A DNA stretch of 64,000 bases from Roseithermus sacchariphilus (GTDB lineage: Bacteria; Bacteroidota; Rhodothermia; Rhodothermales; MEBIC09517): assembly GCA_003285105.1 (NCBI GenBank), contig CP030158.1, positions 3,206,664-3,270,663 on the forward strand. Reading direction: 5' to 3'. The notes beneath the pieces were generated by a model, which saw only the letters and a program-made list of their open reading frames with translations, had not been told where the DNA came from and did not search any database. A program made the translations under genes and the position numbers. How positions within the stretch are numbered: the stretch's first letter is position 1; every line of letters begins with the position of its first letter. Of this stretch, positions 20,996 to 33,763 are shown piece by piece.

Positions 20996-21589
20996 ATGAG
21001 GAAACCCATCGCGGAAGTCATCGAATCCGGCACCCGCTCGTTCGTGGCCGAGGTCTACCGGGAGGCCGAGCCGCCCGCGTTCGGGGCGTGGGTGCGCGTG
21101 CCGGGGGGGGCCGCGGTGCTCTACGCCGTGGTCAGCCACGTCGAGATCGGCAGCGTCGAGCCCAACCGGCGGGCGGTGGCCTTCGGCAAGACGCCGGACG
21201 AGCTGCGCCGGGAGATGCCGCAGGTGCTCGAACTGCTGCGCACCACGTTCCGCGCCCAGGTCGTCGCCTACCGTCCCGAGGGCGGCCCGCTCCGCCAGAC
21301 CCTTCCGCCGCAGCCGGCCGACATCCATGCCTTCGTCGCGCCGTGCCCGGCCGACGAGGTCAAGGCGCTCGGTGCGCCGTTCGACTACCTGCGCACCCTC
21401 GTGCGCCATCCCGACCCATCCGTCCCCGTGGACGATCTGCTCGTGGCGCTGCTGGGGCAGATCTACACGGCCCATGGCGGGCCGCACGGGGGCGAGCAGG
21501 CGCTGCTGGCCGCCGGCCGCGTGCTCAGCCGGCTGATGGACGACGACCACGAACGGCTTCAGTCCGTCCTGCGCCGGGTGGTCGTGTGA
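20996..21589 (+). CDS. HAS-barrel domain protein, HerA N-terminus-like
   Basis: A 197-residue protein without an ATPase domain. 'GTRSFVAEVYREAEPPAFGAWVRV' and 'VLYAVVSHVEIGSVEPNRRAV' resemble the HerA-ATP-synthase (HAS) barrel, followed by 'FGKTPDELRREMPQVLELLRTTFRAQVV' and 'LPPQPADIHAFVAPCPADEV', which are shared with stand-alone bacterial HAS-barrel proteins. It follows nurA by 66 bases on the same strand, and the next gene is convergent, so the operon ends here. In HerA this barrel docks NurA; the free-standing version may be an adaptor. That role is inference from the neighbour. Confidence 0.75.
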   Translation: MRKPIAEVIESGTRSFVAEVYREAEPPAFGAWVRVPGGAAVLYAVVSHVEIGSVEPNRRAVAFGKTPDELRREMPQVLELLRTTFRAQVVAYRPEGGPLRQTLPPQPADIHAFVAPCPADEVKALGAPFDYLRTLVRHPDPSVPVDDLLVALLGQIYTAHGGPHGGEQALLAAGRVLSRLMDDDHERLQSVLRRVVV

Positions 21590-21615
21590 AGGCGACCCGT
21601 CCGTGCCGGAGCGGG

Positions 21616-21650
21616 CAGAAGATGATGCCGATTCAGAAGATGATGCCGAT
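21616..21650 (-). repeat. Tandem 17-bp repeat at the 3' end of a barrel gene
   Basis: The same 17 bases occur at 21616-21632 and 21634-21650, period 18. Read on the minus strand the upstream copy encodes IGIIF followed by a TGA stop; the downstream copy stays in frame as IGIIF but with TGC in place of TGA. Confidence 0.9.
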
Positions 21651-22139
21651 GCGAAGCGGCAGGGCGAAGCGGACCTTGTCTTCTTCGATGAGCATCTGCG
21701 GGTCCGCCTCGTAGTAGATCGTGGTTTCGTAGAGCCGCTGCACCCATCCGGCTCCCAGGTGGAAGAACGGGCTGGCCGGGCGTCCTTCGTCGTCGCCGAT
21801 GGGGATGTAGAGGCCGAGGCCGGTGAGGATGTAGAGCGCCCGCTCGGATTGCTGGGGCACCGTCACGATGAGCGAGGCCTGCGGGTCGAACAGGTAGGAG
21901 GCGTCGTCGAGCCCCAGGAAGATGAAGCCGGTCAGCCCCAGGTCCAGCGCGGCCGAGAGGTCCGCGTTGAGGGGTTGCGACAGGCGGGTGCGCAGCCCCA
22001 TCCCCACGCCCTCGCGGACGTCGGCCTGCAGGTTCAACCCGAAGCCGTAGCGCGTGCGTTCGGGCTGGGCCGCGGCGGAGGGGGCCAGCAACCCGGCCGT
22101 CAGAAGCAGACACGCGGACAGCGTGAAAACACGATGCAT
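21633..22139 (-). CDS. Small exported outer-membrane-type beta-barrel protein
   Basis: A 168-residue protein. MHRVFTLSACLLLTAGLLAPSAAAQ is a signal peptide, and the ATG at 22139 is chosen for it. The mature sequence is a series of amphipathic strands: TRYGFGLNLQADVREG, 'GLRTRLSQPLNADLSAALDLGL', 'SLIVTVPQQSERALYILTGLGLYIP', and it ends with RIGIIF, a terminal Phe as in many outer-membrane barrels. No family is recognised with certainty. It may be an 8-stranded OmpX/OmpW-like barrel. It is convergent with the HAS-barrel gene, 43 bases apart. Confidence 0.65.
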   Translation of the reverse strand: MHRVFTLSACLLLTAGLLAPSAAAQPERTRYGFGLNLQADVREGVGMGLRTRLSQPLNADLSAALDLGLTGFIFLGLDDASYLFDPQASLIVTVPQQSERALYILTGLGLYIPIGDDEGRPASPFFHLGAGWVQRLYETTIYYEADPQMLIEEDKVRFALPLRIGIIF

Positions 22140-22410
22140 ATGATGAAAAAGGGATGGTGTCTGGGACAGGCCGGAGGCAAGGTACGTCGGGCTCCCGTGC
22201 GAAAGACAGGCCAAAACGATGAAGAATGGGCGTTTTTCGGGAGCCGGGCGGCCCAGAGCCGCCGGGGGTGCCGCTCCCGGTCCCCCGCGCCGAGAAAGGC
22301 TGCGTTTCAAAAAGCAAAATCCTTCGCTAAGTTAGCGGCGACCCGCCCCGGCACGCGTCTCCCCGGCGCCGGGGTGGGGACGACCCCGTCTACTCATCCC
22401 GCATCCGATC

Positions 22411-23640
22411 ATGCGTACCCCCACCCCGGTGCCTGACGCCAGCCCCGTCAGCACGACCTACGACCCGGCCGCCTTCGAGGCGCCCGACTACTACGCCCTC
22501 GACGACCTGCTGACCGAAGAGGAAAAAGCCATCCGCCAGCGGGTGCGGGAGTTCGTGACGCGGGAGGTGTTACCGGTGATCGAGGCCCACGCGCAGGCGA
22601 TGACGTTTCCGCGGGATCTCGTCCCCGAGATCGCCCGGCAGGGGCTGCTCGGCCCGTCGATCCCGACGGCCTACGGCGGGGGCGGGCACAACGGCATCGT
22701 CTACGGCCTGATGATGCAGGAGGTCGAGCGCGGCGATTCCGGGCTGCGGTCGTTCTGCTCGGTGATGAGCTCGCTCGTCATGTATCCCATCTGGCGGTAC
22801 GGCAGCGAGGAGCAGAAGCGCAAGTGGCTCCCGGCGCTGGCCCGGGCCGAAGCCATCGGCTGCTTCGCGCTCACCGAGCCCCACCACGGCTCCAACCCCG
22901 CCGGGATGGAGACGCGCGCCGTGCGCGACGGGGGCGAGATCGTCATCAACGGCCACAAGCGCTGGAGCACGAATGCCTCCGAGGGCGATGTGTGCGTCGT
23001 CTGGGCTCGCGATGACGAAGGGGATGTGCGCGGGTATCTGGTCGAGCTGGACCGCCCCGGTGTCTCCACGCCGCGGATCATGGACAAGTGGTCCCTCCGG
23101 GCGGCCATCACGTCGGAGGTGATCTTCGACGAGGTGCGCATTCCCGCCACCAACCAGTTGCCCGAGGCGAAGGGCCTGCGGGCGCCGCTCTCCTGCCTGA
23201 CGCAGGCCCGCTACGGCATCGCGTGGGGCGTCATCGGTGCGGCCATGGCGTGCTACGACGCCGCGTTGCAGCATGCCCGGAACCGCGAGCAGTTCGGCCG
23301 CCCCATCGGTGGCTTCCAGCTCATCCAGGAGCGGCTCGTGGAGATGGTCTCGGAGATCACCAAGGCGCAACTCCTCGCCTGGCGGCTCGGCAAGCTCAAG
23401 GATGCCGGTACGATGAGGCCGCAGCAGGTGTCGCTCGCCAAGCGCAACAACTGCCAGATGGCGCTCGACGTGGCCCGCTCGGCCCGGCAGGTGCTCGGCG
23501 GCAACGGGGTGCTGGGGATGTATCCGGTGATGCGCCACATGATGAACCTGGAGTCCGTCATCACCTACGAGGGTACGCACGAGATTCATACCCTCATCGT
23601 GGGCCAGGACCTGACCGGGCTCAATGCCTTTGCCGGCTGA
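22411..23640 (+). CDS. Acyl-CoA dehydrogenase, glutaryl-CoA dehydrogenase-like
   Basis: A 409-residue flavoprotein. It has 'GPSIPTAYGGGGHNGIVYGLMMQEVERGDSG', the FAD motif 'CFALTEPHHGSNPAGMETRA', 'QARYGIAWGVIGAAMACYDAAL', 'REQFGRPIGGFQLIQERLVEM', and 'ARQVLGGNGVLGMYPVMRHMMNLE'. The catalytic base is E387 in TYEGTHEIHTLIVGQ, in the position used by glutaryl-CoA and short-chain acyl-CoA dehydrogenases. The YEGTHEIH sequence is especially like glutaryl-CoA dehydrogenase, which would degrade lysine/tryptophan-derived glutaryl-CoA, but substrate cannot be fixed by reading. No electron-transfer flavoprotein gene is adjacent. Confidence 0.87.
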   Translation: MRTPTPVPDASPVSTTYDPAAFEAPDYYALDDLLTEEEKAIRQRVREFVTREVLPVIEAHAQAMTFPRDLVPEIARQGLLGPSIPTAYGGGGHNGIVYGLMMQEVERGDSGLRSFCSVMSSLVMYPIWRYGSEEQKRKWLPALARAEAIGCFALTEPHHGSNPAGMETRAVRDGGEIVINGHKRWSTNASEGDVCVVWARDDEGDVRGYLVELDRPGVSTPRIMDKWSLRAAITSEVIFDEVRIPATNQLPEAKGLRAPLSCLTQARYGIAWGVIGAAMACYDAALQHARNREQFGRPIGGFQLIQERLVEMVSEITKAQLLAWRLGKLKDAGTMRPQQVSLAKRNNCQMALDVARSARQVLGGNGVLGMYPVMRHMMNLESVITYEGTHEIHTLIVGQDLTGLNAFAG

Positions 23641-23741
23641 AGCGACCGGACCAGCGTGGCCGACCGGGGCGCAACCGGCGCTGCAGACGGCCGTATCGCT
23701 CCCTGCTCCGCCTTCTCGTAACGTTCCATCCCATCGCGCTC

Positions 23742-24089
23742 ATGCCGGAAGAAATCGTTGCCATCATCATCATTGCCATCGTGGCAGGAACGATCACGGG
23801 CGTCATCAAGCAGATCCTCCAGTACAAGCGGGACACGAAGCTGCAACAGGGCGGCGTGGCCAATGCACAGGGTGGCGTGACCACGAGCGAGCTGAAGGGC
23901 TTGCTCCGGGAGGCCGTCGAGGAGGCGACGGCGCCGCTGGTCGATGAGGTCGAGCGCCTGCGTGAACAGATGGCGCGGCTGGAACGCCCGGCGCTGCCCG
24001 AGGCCGAGATGACGCGGCTGCTCGATGCGGACGACGTGGAGCCACCTTCCACCGAGGCGGTGCGGGCCTCCCGTCGGCGCACGTCCTGA
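23742..24089 (+). CDS. Small single-TM coiled-coil protein, tandem copy 1
   Basis: A 115-residue protein: a hydrophobic N-terminal helix (EEIVAIIIIAIVAGTITGVI, residues 3-22), a short basic linker, then an amphipathic/coiled-coil segment (SELKGLLREAVEEATAPLVD, 'EVERLREQMARLE'). This layout (TM followed by cytoplasmic coiled coil) resembles PspB, but there is no convincing sequence match. The next gene, 31 bases downstream, is a paralogue sharing a 24-residue core starting GGVTTSEL and ending EEATAPLV with no amino-acid change. Function unknown. Confidence 0.75.
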   Translation: MPEEIVAIIIIAIVAGTITGVIKQILQYKRDTKLQQGGVANAQGGVTTSELKGLLREAVEEATAPLVDEVERLREQMARLERPALPEAEMTRLLDADDVEPPSTEAVRASRRRTS

Positions 24090-24120
24090 TCCATCCTGAC
24101 CCACCCGATCACTGTCGACC

Positions 24121-24441
24121 ATGCCGTTCGAGGTGTTCATCATTGCCATCGTGGCGATCAGCGTGGGGGCCGGCGCGGTCATCACGATCGTCAAGTCCGT
24201 CCTGGGGTATCTGGATCGGCGTGAGGAGCGGCGGCTGGGCGTTGGCCGGGCGGGAGGTGTGACCACGAGTGAGCTGAAGGGGCTGCTGCGGGAGGCGGTG
24301 GAGGAAGCCACGGCGCCGCTGGTCGAGCGGCTGGAGGCGCTGGAACGCCAGCGGCCGGCCGCCGGGTTGCCGGGGCATGACCCGCACCGGCTCCCGGAGC
24401 CACAGACCCCGGCCGATACGGCAGCGCCACCGCCCGCCTAG
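24121..24441 (+). CDS. Small single-TM coiled-coil protein, tandem copy 2
   Basis: A 106-residue protein. FEVFIIAIVAISVGAGAVIT is the N-terminal membrane helix, followed by a basic stretch (LDRREERRLG), the same GGVTTSEL...EEATAPLV core as the preceding gene, a short coiled coil (ERLEALERQ) and a Pro-rich tail. The tail and linker differ from copy 1, while the core is identical. Separated by 31 bases from copy 1 and convergent with the asparagine-synthase-like gene. Function unknown; co-transcription with copy 1 is likely. Confidence 0.75.
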   Translation: MPFEVFIIAIVAISVGAGAVITIVKSVLGYLDRREERRLGVGRAGGVTTSELKGLLREAVEEATAPLVERLEALERQRPAAGLPGHDPHRLPEPQTPADTAAPPPA

Positions 24442-24460
24442 CGCGCCGGCCCGGCGGCGG

Positions 24461-26200
24461 TCAGCGTGCCCCGATGGCCTGTCGCCAGGCTTCGAACGCC
24501 AGCCACCAGTCTACCGCGGCCGCCCGGGCGTCGTCGCCGGCATAGTAGCCCTCGACCAGCGCCGTCAGCTTCTTCCGGTCATAGGGGGCGTAGGTGCGCA
24601 CGGCGGCGCTGTGCAGCAGATCCAGGACGAGGGGGCGGAGGGTCGCCAGGAACGAGGTGCGGGCGGAGTCCGCATACCGGCGTCCGAGACGAGCCTGGAG
24701 GGCGGTCCAGAGATGCGCCGGGAGGGTCGGGAGGGCGAAGGGGTAGGTCGTGCCTGCTTTGACGAGCGGCAGGCGGGCCAGGGCCGGCGCGTGCCGACGG
24801 ATCGTCTGGCGCACGAACCGTCCGTTGCGGCGCAGCGCCACGGGCAGGCCGAAGACGGCGGCGAGGAGCGACGGCTGGGCGAACGGCATGTAGCTCGGGA
24901 TCAGGGCGTCCAGGCGGTTCTGCTCGAAGCCGAAGAAGCCCGGTAGCCGCACCCGTACGCCCAGCAGGTCGGCCGCCGTTTCCGGGTCGTGCCGGGCGAG
25001 GGCGGACAGGGAGGCCCAGCGCTGCTCCATGGCCGCGGCCAGGCCGTCGGTCATCCGGCGGGTGACGTCCGCGGTGAAGACGTCCGCCCGGTGGAAGCGG
25101 AGGTAGGCGGCGAGGTCGGCGGCAGAGCCGCGTTGCAGCGCCCGGCGGCCCCGGTGCAGCAGCCGGTTGAAGAACTGGCGGCGCAGAATCTCCCCGAAGC
25201 CGCCGTCCACCATCCAGCATCCGGCGTCGTAGAGCGACCGGACCTGCCGCAGGCCGAGCACCGCCGAAGCCGGGGAGACGCCCTGCGTGAGCGCGACGTG
25301 GTCGAGGAGCAGCGACCAGCACGTGTCGGCCTCCGGTACGGGGGCGTCCAGATGCACGTGCGGAAGGCCGGTTGCCGCCGCCAGGCGACGGGCGATGCGG
25401 GCGTCCGGGTGATCGGGCGATCCGAAGGTGTGGAGTTGCACGTCCGCGTCCGGGGTGCGGGCGAGCATCGCCAGCAGCAGGCGCGAGTCGAGCCCGCCGG
25501 AGAGCCCCAGGCTGAGCCGGCGGCCGGCCGGCAGGGCGGGGTGCAGGGCGGCGTGCAGCCGCGCCAGGACGGCCTCGGCCGGTCGGTCCGGCGGGGGCGG
25601 GGGCGACCAGTCCTGCTCCGCGAAGTGGCAGGCGCGGCCGGCTTCGGCCGTCCACCGGCCGCCCGGTCCGAGCCGCCGGACGCCGGCCAGCAGCCCGCGC
25701 GTGTCCAGCTGGTTGAAGGCGAGCCAGTGGCTCCCGAAGGCGCTGAAGTCGATCGCGGCCGGGCCGCCGAGCCGGGCCAGTCCGTCCAGCCGCGTCGAGA
25801 AGCACTCGTGGTCTTCTGCCTCGCGGAGGTAGAGCGTGCGCAGGCCGAGGGCGTCGGTGAAGGCTTCCACCGTGTCTCCGCGCCACCGCATCGCCACGAA
25901 GTGACCGTCGAGGTCCGAGAGGTCGGGGCGGTCGCAGGTGAGGAGGGCCGCCCAGTCGGCCTCCTGGAGGGGGTGGGCACGGCCGTCGTGGAGGCGGAGC
26001 CCCAGGCCGGCCACGACCCAGCCGCCATCCGGGAGCGGGCCGTGCCGGAGCGTATCCGGCAGGCCGCCGGCCACGAGCGCGAGGCGAGGGCCGTCGGCGA
26101 GCAGCGTGCCGGGAGGCGTGCCCCGTGGCCGGAAAGCAACGAGCCTCTCCCGGACGTCCCGAGAGAGGCTCGTGCTGGTACAACCCAGGATCCAGCTCAT
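24461..26200 (-). CDS. Asparagine synthase-related protein lacking the N-terminal glutaminase Cys
   Basis: A 579-residue protein. The first 200 residues look like the Ntn amidotransferase-type domain (GHFVAMRWRGDTVEAFTDALGLRTLYL), but residue 2 is Ser, not Cys, so the glutaminase reaction is not expected. The C-terminal half is the adenylating synthetase domain with the PP-loop LSGGLDSRLLLAML (about residue 233). 'GVSPASAVLGLRQVRSLYDAGCWMVDGGFGE' corresponds to the second conserved stretch. Such proteins often act in peptide or polysaccharide modification. It begins three bases after the PPDK stop codon (TGA-TCC-ATG), an arrangement that implies translational coupling. The substrate is unknown. 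Confidence 0.82.
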   Translation of the reverse strand: MSWILGCTSTSLSRDVRERLVAFRPRGTPPGTLLADGPRLALVAGGLPDTLRHGPLPDGGWVVAGLGLRLHDGRAHPLQEADWAALLTCDRPDLSDLDGHFVAMRWRGDTVEAFTDALGLRTLYLREAEDHECFSTRLDGLARLGGPAAIDFSAFGSHWLAFNQLDTRGLLAGVRRLGPGGRWTAEAGRACHFAEQDWSPPPPPDRPAEAVLARLHAALHPALPAGRRLSLGLSGGLDSRLLLAMLARTPDADVQLHTFGSPDHPDARIARRLAAATGLPHVHLDAPVPEADTCWSLLLDHVALTQGVSPASAVLGLRQVRSLYDAGCWMVDGGFGEILRRQFFNRLLHRGRRALQRGSAADLAAYLRFHRADVFTADVTRRMTDGLAAAMEQRWASLSALARHDPETAADLLGVRVRLPGFFGFEQNRLDALIPSYMPFAQPSLLAAVFGLPVALRRNGRFVRQTIRRHAPALARLPLVKAGTTYPFALPTLPAHLWTALQARLGRRYADSARTSFLATLRPLVLDLLHSAAVRTYAPYDRKKLTALVEGYYAGDDARAAAVDWWLAFEAWRQAIGAR

Positions 26201-26203
26201 GGA

Positions 26204-28873
<2,670 letters not shown>

Positions 28874-29261
28874 GATGCGTGGTTCGGTAGGTGAGGTTCG
28901 CAGGGTAGAACGACGGGCGCGCGGGCAGAAGTCCCGCAGCGACGCAGGGGCGGAAGATAAAAAGCGGCCGGCAACGGGGCCACGTGTCTGTGCGAATTTG
29001 CGCTTAAACCACGCTCTGCCCGGCCTCGATGGGACGCGGCCGGGGGCATGACGGAGCAGGGTGGCGGGAAGCCGCAGGAACGTTGGGACCGGGGCAAGCG
29101 TGAGATCTCGCCGCTTCCCCCCGGACCGTGCCCGCGCCGGCCGGCTCGCCGCCTCGATCGCAGAAGGCCGGCTCACCCCGATGACACAGGGCCGTCAGGG
29201 GGAGGTGGTTTCTTCGTCCTGTACCGTCGCTATCCATCGTTCCGATTCCTCGATCTTCCTC
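28874..29261. promoter_or_regulatory. Divergent intergenic region, ppdK / topA
   Basis: A 388-base non-coding stretch between two divergent genes. Toward ppdK, the minus strand carries TATCTTCCG at 28959-28951, a possible -7 element that is identical to one upstream of chrA; no good -33 element stands at the usual distance (a TTG at 28974-28972 is only 12 bases away). AT-rich patches at about 28950-28966 and 28994-29010 break the GC-rich background. Toward topA I see only TACCGTCG at about 29222 as a weak candidate. The region is open in a frame continuous with topA, but that translation is not conserved-looking. Confidence 0.4.
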
Positions 29262-31844
<2,583 letters not shown>

Positions 31845-31859
31845 GGGCGCGGCCAGGGC

Positions 31860-31891
31860 CGCCGGCCTGCCCGGCGCCACGCCGGCCGGCG
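31860..31891. terminator. GC-rich hairpin between convergent topA and rsgA
   Basis: CGCCGGCC (31860-31867) pairs with GGCCGGCG (31884-31891). It lies in the 47-base gap between two convergent stop codons. There is no T-tract on either side, so this is a weak call, although hairpins without U-runs are common in GC-rich genomes. Confidence 0.35.
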
Positions 31892-32875
31892 TCAGCGGCC
31901 CACGTCCCGTTCGCCCAGGTGCAGCGAATCGAGGATGTTCAGGTAGCTGGTGTACCGCGCTTCGGTGATGAGGCCTTCCTCCACGGCCGCCTTCACGGCA
32001 CAGTCCGGTTCGTGGTCGTGCGTGCAGTTGGGGAAGCGGCAATCGTGCAGGTAGGGCTTGAATTCCCGGAAGTAGTGGCCCAGGTCGGCCGGGTCCAGGT
32101 CGATCAGGCCGAATTCCCGGATGCCGGGGGTGTCCACGACGAAGCCGCCGAAGGAGAGGGGCAGGAGGGAGGCGTAGGTCGTCGTGTGGCGGCCCTTGCG
32201 CGTCTTGAGGCTGACCTCGCCCGTGCGCAGCCCCAGCCCGGGCTCGACGGCGTTGAGGAGCGACGACTTGCCCACGCCCGAAGGCCCGGCTACCACGCTC
32301 GTGCGGTCGCGCAGCGCCTCCCGAAAGGTCTCCACCCCCTCGCCCGACACCACGCTGGTTCGCAGCACCCTGTAGCCGAGGCCGGCGTAGAGGTCGTGCA
32401 GGGCGTCGATGTCGGCGCGGTCCTTTTCCCGGAGCAGGTCGGTCTTGTTGATGACCAGCCCGGGCGTGATCTCGTTCACCTCGGCCATGACGATGAACCG
32501 GTCGATGAAGCCGGGGTTGATCTTCGGCAACCGCACCGACTGCACCGCCCAGGCGATGTCGATGTTGGCCGCGATGACGTGTTCGAGGCCGACCCGCCGG
32601 CCGGCCGCGCGCCGGCTGAGCTGGTTGCGACGGGGGTGGATCTCCGTGATGAGGCCGGAGTCGTCCGGCTCCAGCCGGATCGTGACCCGGTCGCCGACGG
32701 CGACGGGGTTGGTGACGTCCTGCTCCTCCAGCCGGAACTTGCCCCGCACCCGCGACGGCACCACCCCCCGCTCCGTCTGCACGTCGTACCAGCTCCCGGT
32801 GGACCGGATCACGGTGCCTTCCAGGAAGGTCGGGGAAGCGGATGCCGATTCGGGCGAAGCGGGGGCGGCCGGCAT
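31892..32875 (-). CDS. rsgA: Ribosome small-subunit GTPase RsgA (circularly permuted)
   Basis: A 327-residue GTPase that helps mature the 30S subunit. It has an N-terminal OB fold ('GSWYDVQTERGVVPSRVRGKFR'), then GTPase motifs in the circularly permuted order G4 (VINKTDLL) - G1 (GPSGVGKSSLLNAV) - G3 (VVDTPGIREFGL). The C-terminal zinc site is CRFPNCTHDHEPDC. The ATG at 32875 (MPAAPASPES) is preferred; the frame is open up to 32995, but the extra residues would run into the divergent gene's start region. It is convergent with topA. Confidence 0.95.
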   Translation of the reverse strand: MPAAPASPESASASPTFLEGTVIRSTGSWYDVQTERGVVPSRVRGKFRLEEQDVTNPVAVGDRVTIRLEPDDSGLITEIHPRRNQLSRRAAGRRVGLEHVIAANIDIAWAVQSVRLPKINPGFIDRFIVMAEVNEITPGLVINKTDLLREKDRADIDALHDLYAGLGYRVLRTSVVSGEGVETFREALRDRTSVVAGPSGVGKSSLLNAVEPGLGLRTGEVSLKTRKGRHTTTYASLLPLSFGGFVVDTPGIREFGLIDLDPADLGHYFREFKPYLHDCRFPNCTHDHEPDCAVKAAVEEGLITEARYTSYLNILDSLHLGERDVGR

Positions 32876-32976
32876 GAGCGGACGTGGAATGAGACGGGAG
32901 GGGAACGGGTGAAACTCCGGGTGCCGGGGCTCGTCTACTGCCTCGGTACGCATTTGCTCCAGAGCCGAGGAACACC

Positions 32977-33381
32977 ATGGCCGAACCGCATGCATCCCGC
33001 CGCGAGCACGTCAACCGGGTCCGCGAAGCTTTCGAGCGACTCGCCGTGGAGGACCGGGCGCTTTTCCTGATCGAGGCGACGGCCTCCACGCTGGCTCTGG
33101 GGGTGGAACAGGCCGGCCGTGCGCTGGCCGAGGAACTCGGCCGCTGGTTCGGCGGTGCCCATGAGGCCGACCCGCCGGCGGAGGCAGCGCCCGAGGCGGC
33201 CCACGAGGCGGCCTCGGAGCCGGCCGACGCGGCGGCCGACACCCCGGCGAAAAAGCGGGGTAAAACCTCCGGCACCGCGAAGAAACGCGGCGGCACGGCC
33301 TCGCGCAAGTCCTCCACCGGGACCTCCTCCGGTGCGGCCTCCTCCGGCACGCCGTCCGAGCCGGATGACGAGGCTGCCTGA
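32977..33381 (+). CDS. Small protein with helical N-terminus and Lys-rich low-complexity tail
   Basis: A 134-residue protein of unknown function. Residues 8-58 are a strongly helical, acidic/basic segment (REHVNRVREAFERLAVEDRA, LGVEQAGRALAEELGRWFGG). An Ala/Glu/Pro-rich linker follows, then a basic Lys/Arg/Ser/Thr/Gly tail (AKKRGKTSGTAKKRGG, 'ASRKSSTGTSS') and a final acidic cap. This design recalls phasins with AlgP/histone-H1-like tails, but no specific family is recognised. The stop overlaps the next start (TGATG), implying coupling. It is divergent from rsgA with a 101-base spacer. Confidence 0.7.
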   Translation: MAEPHASRREHVNRVREAFERLAVEDRALFLIEATASTLALGVEQAGRALAEELGRWFGGAHEADPPAEAAPEAAHEAASEPADAAADTPAKKRGKTSGTAKKRGGTASRKSSTGTSSGAASSGTPSEPDDEAA

Positions 33382-33680
33382 TGCCTGAATCGACCGAACC
33401 CATGGCGGACCGAGACGACCGTATCGTGCAGTTCGACCGGCTCAACCTGCTGGGCAAGGCGGTCTTTGTCACCGGGGCGGCCGTGCGGGTGACGGCCTCT
33501 CTGCTGGATGCGGCCATCCATCGCGCCGCCGACCTCTGGATCGAGGCCGAGGAAGCCTTCAAGAAAGAGCTGGATCCAAACCTGGAAGACGCCAAGATCC
33601 TGGAAGAGGTCGAAGACCGGTCCGGGACGCACGGCGAGGCGACACCGCCACCGCCGCCGGGCACGGCCGCGGATCGCTGA
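33381..33680 (+). CDS. Unknown small helical protein coupled to the previous gene
   Basis: A 99-residue protein whose ATG (33381) overlaps the preceding stop by one base. The middle is an amphipathic/hydrophobic helix region ('VQFDRLNLLGKAVFVTGAAV', 'RVTASLLDAAIHRAADLWIE') followed by an acidic helix ('AEEAFKKELDPNLEDAKILEEV') and a Pro-rich end. No signal peptide and no clear transmembrane segment. The pair could form a small complex; there is no known family I can name. It is convergent with lon. Confidence 0.65.
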   Translation: MPESTEPMADRDDRIVQFDRLNLLGKAVFVTGAAVRVTASLLDAAIHRAADLWIEAEEAFKKELDPNLEDAKILEEVEDRSGTHGEATPPPPPGTAADR

Positions 33681-33698
33681 CGGGCGCTACGCTTCGGC

Positions 33699-33736
33699 AA
33701 ACAAAGAACGGGCTCCCCGCCGTGGCAGGGAGCCCG
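33699..33736 (-). terminator. Intrinsic terminator of lon
   Basis: CGGGCTCCC (33709-33717) and GGGAGCCCG (33728-33736) form a perfect 9-bp stem with a 10-base loop. On the minus strand it is followed by TTCTTTGTTTG, a T-rich tail. It lies 27 bases after the lon stop codon. Confidence 0.8.
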
Positions 33737-33763
33737 TGTGCGTCGAGGTGAGCCTGTGGCCGA

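Noticed and set aside
20996-21589. HerA helicase
   Set aside because: The protein has no Walker A or B motif and is only 197 residues; only the HAS-barrel-like part is present.
24461-26200. Glutamine-dependent asparagine synthetase AsnB
   Set aside because: Residue 2 is Ser rather than the nucleophile Cys, and the N-terminal domain is divergent; only an 'asparagine synthase-related' call is justified.
29061-29261. N-terminal extension of topoisomerase I
   Set aside because: The upstream codons are Arg/Pro-rich and unlike the family; [13 protein letters not shown] at 29262 is the conserved start.
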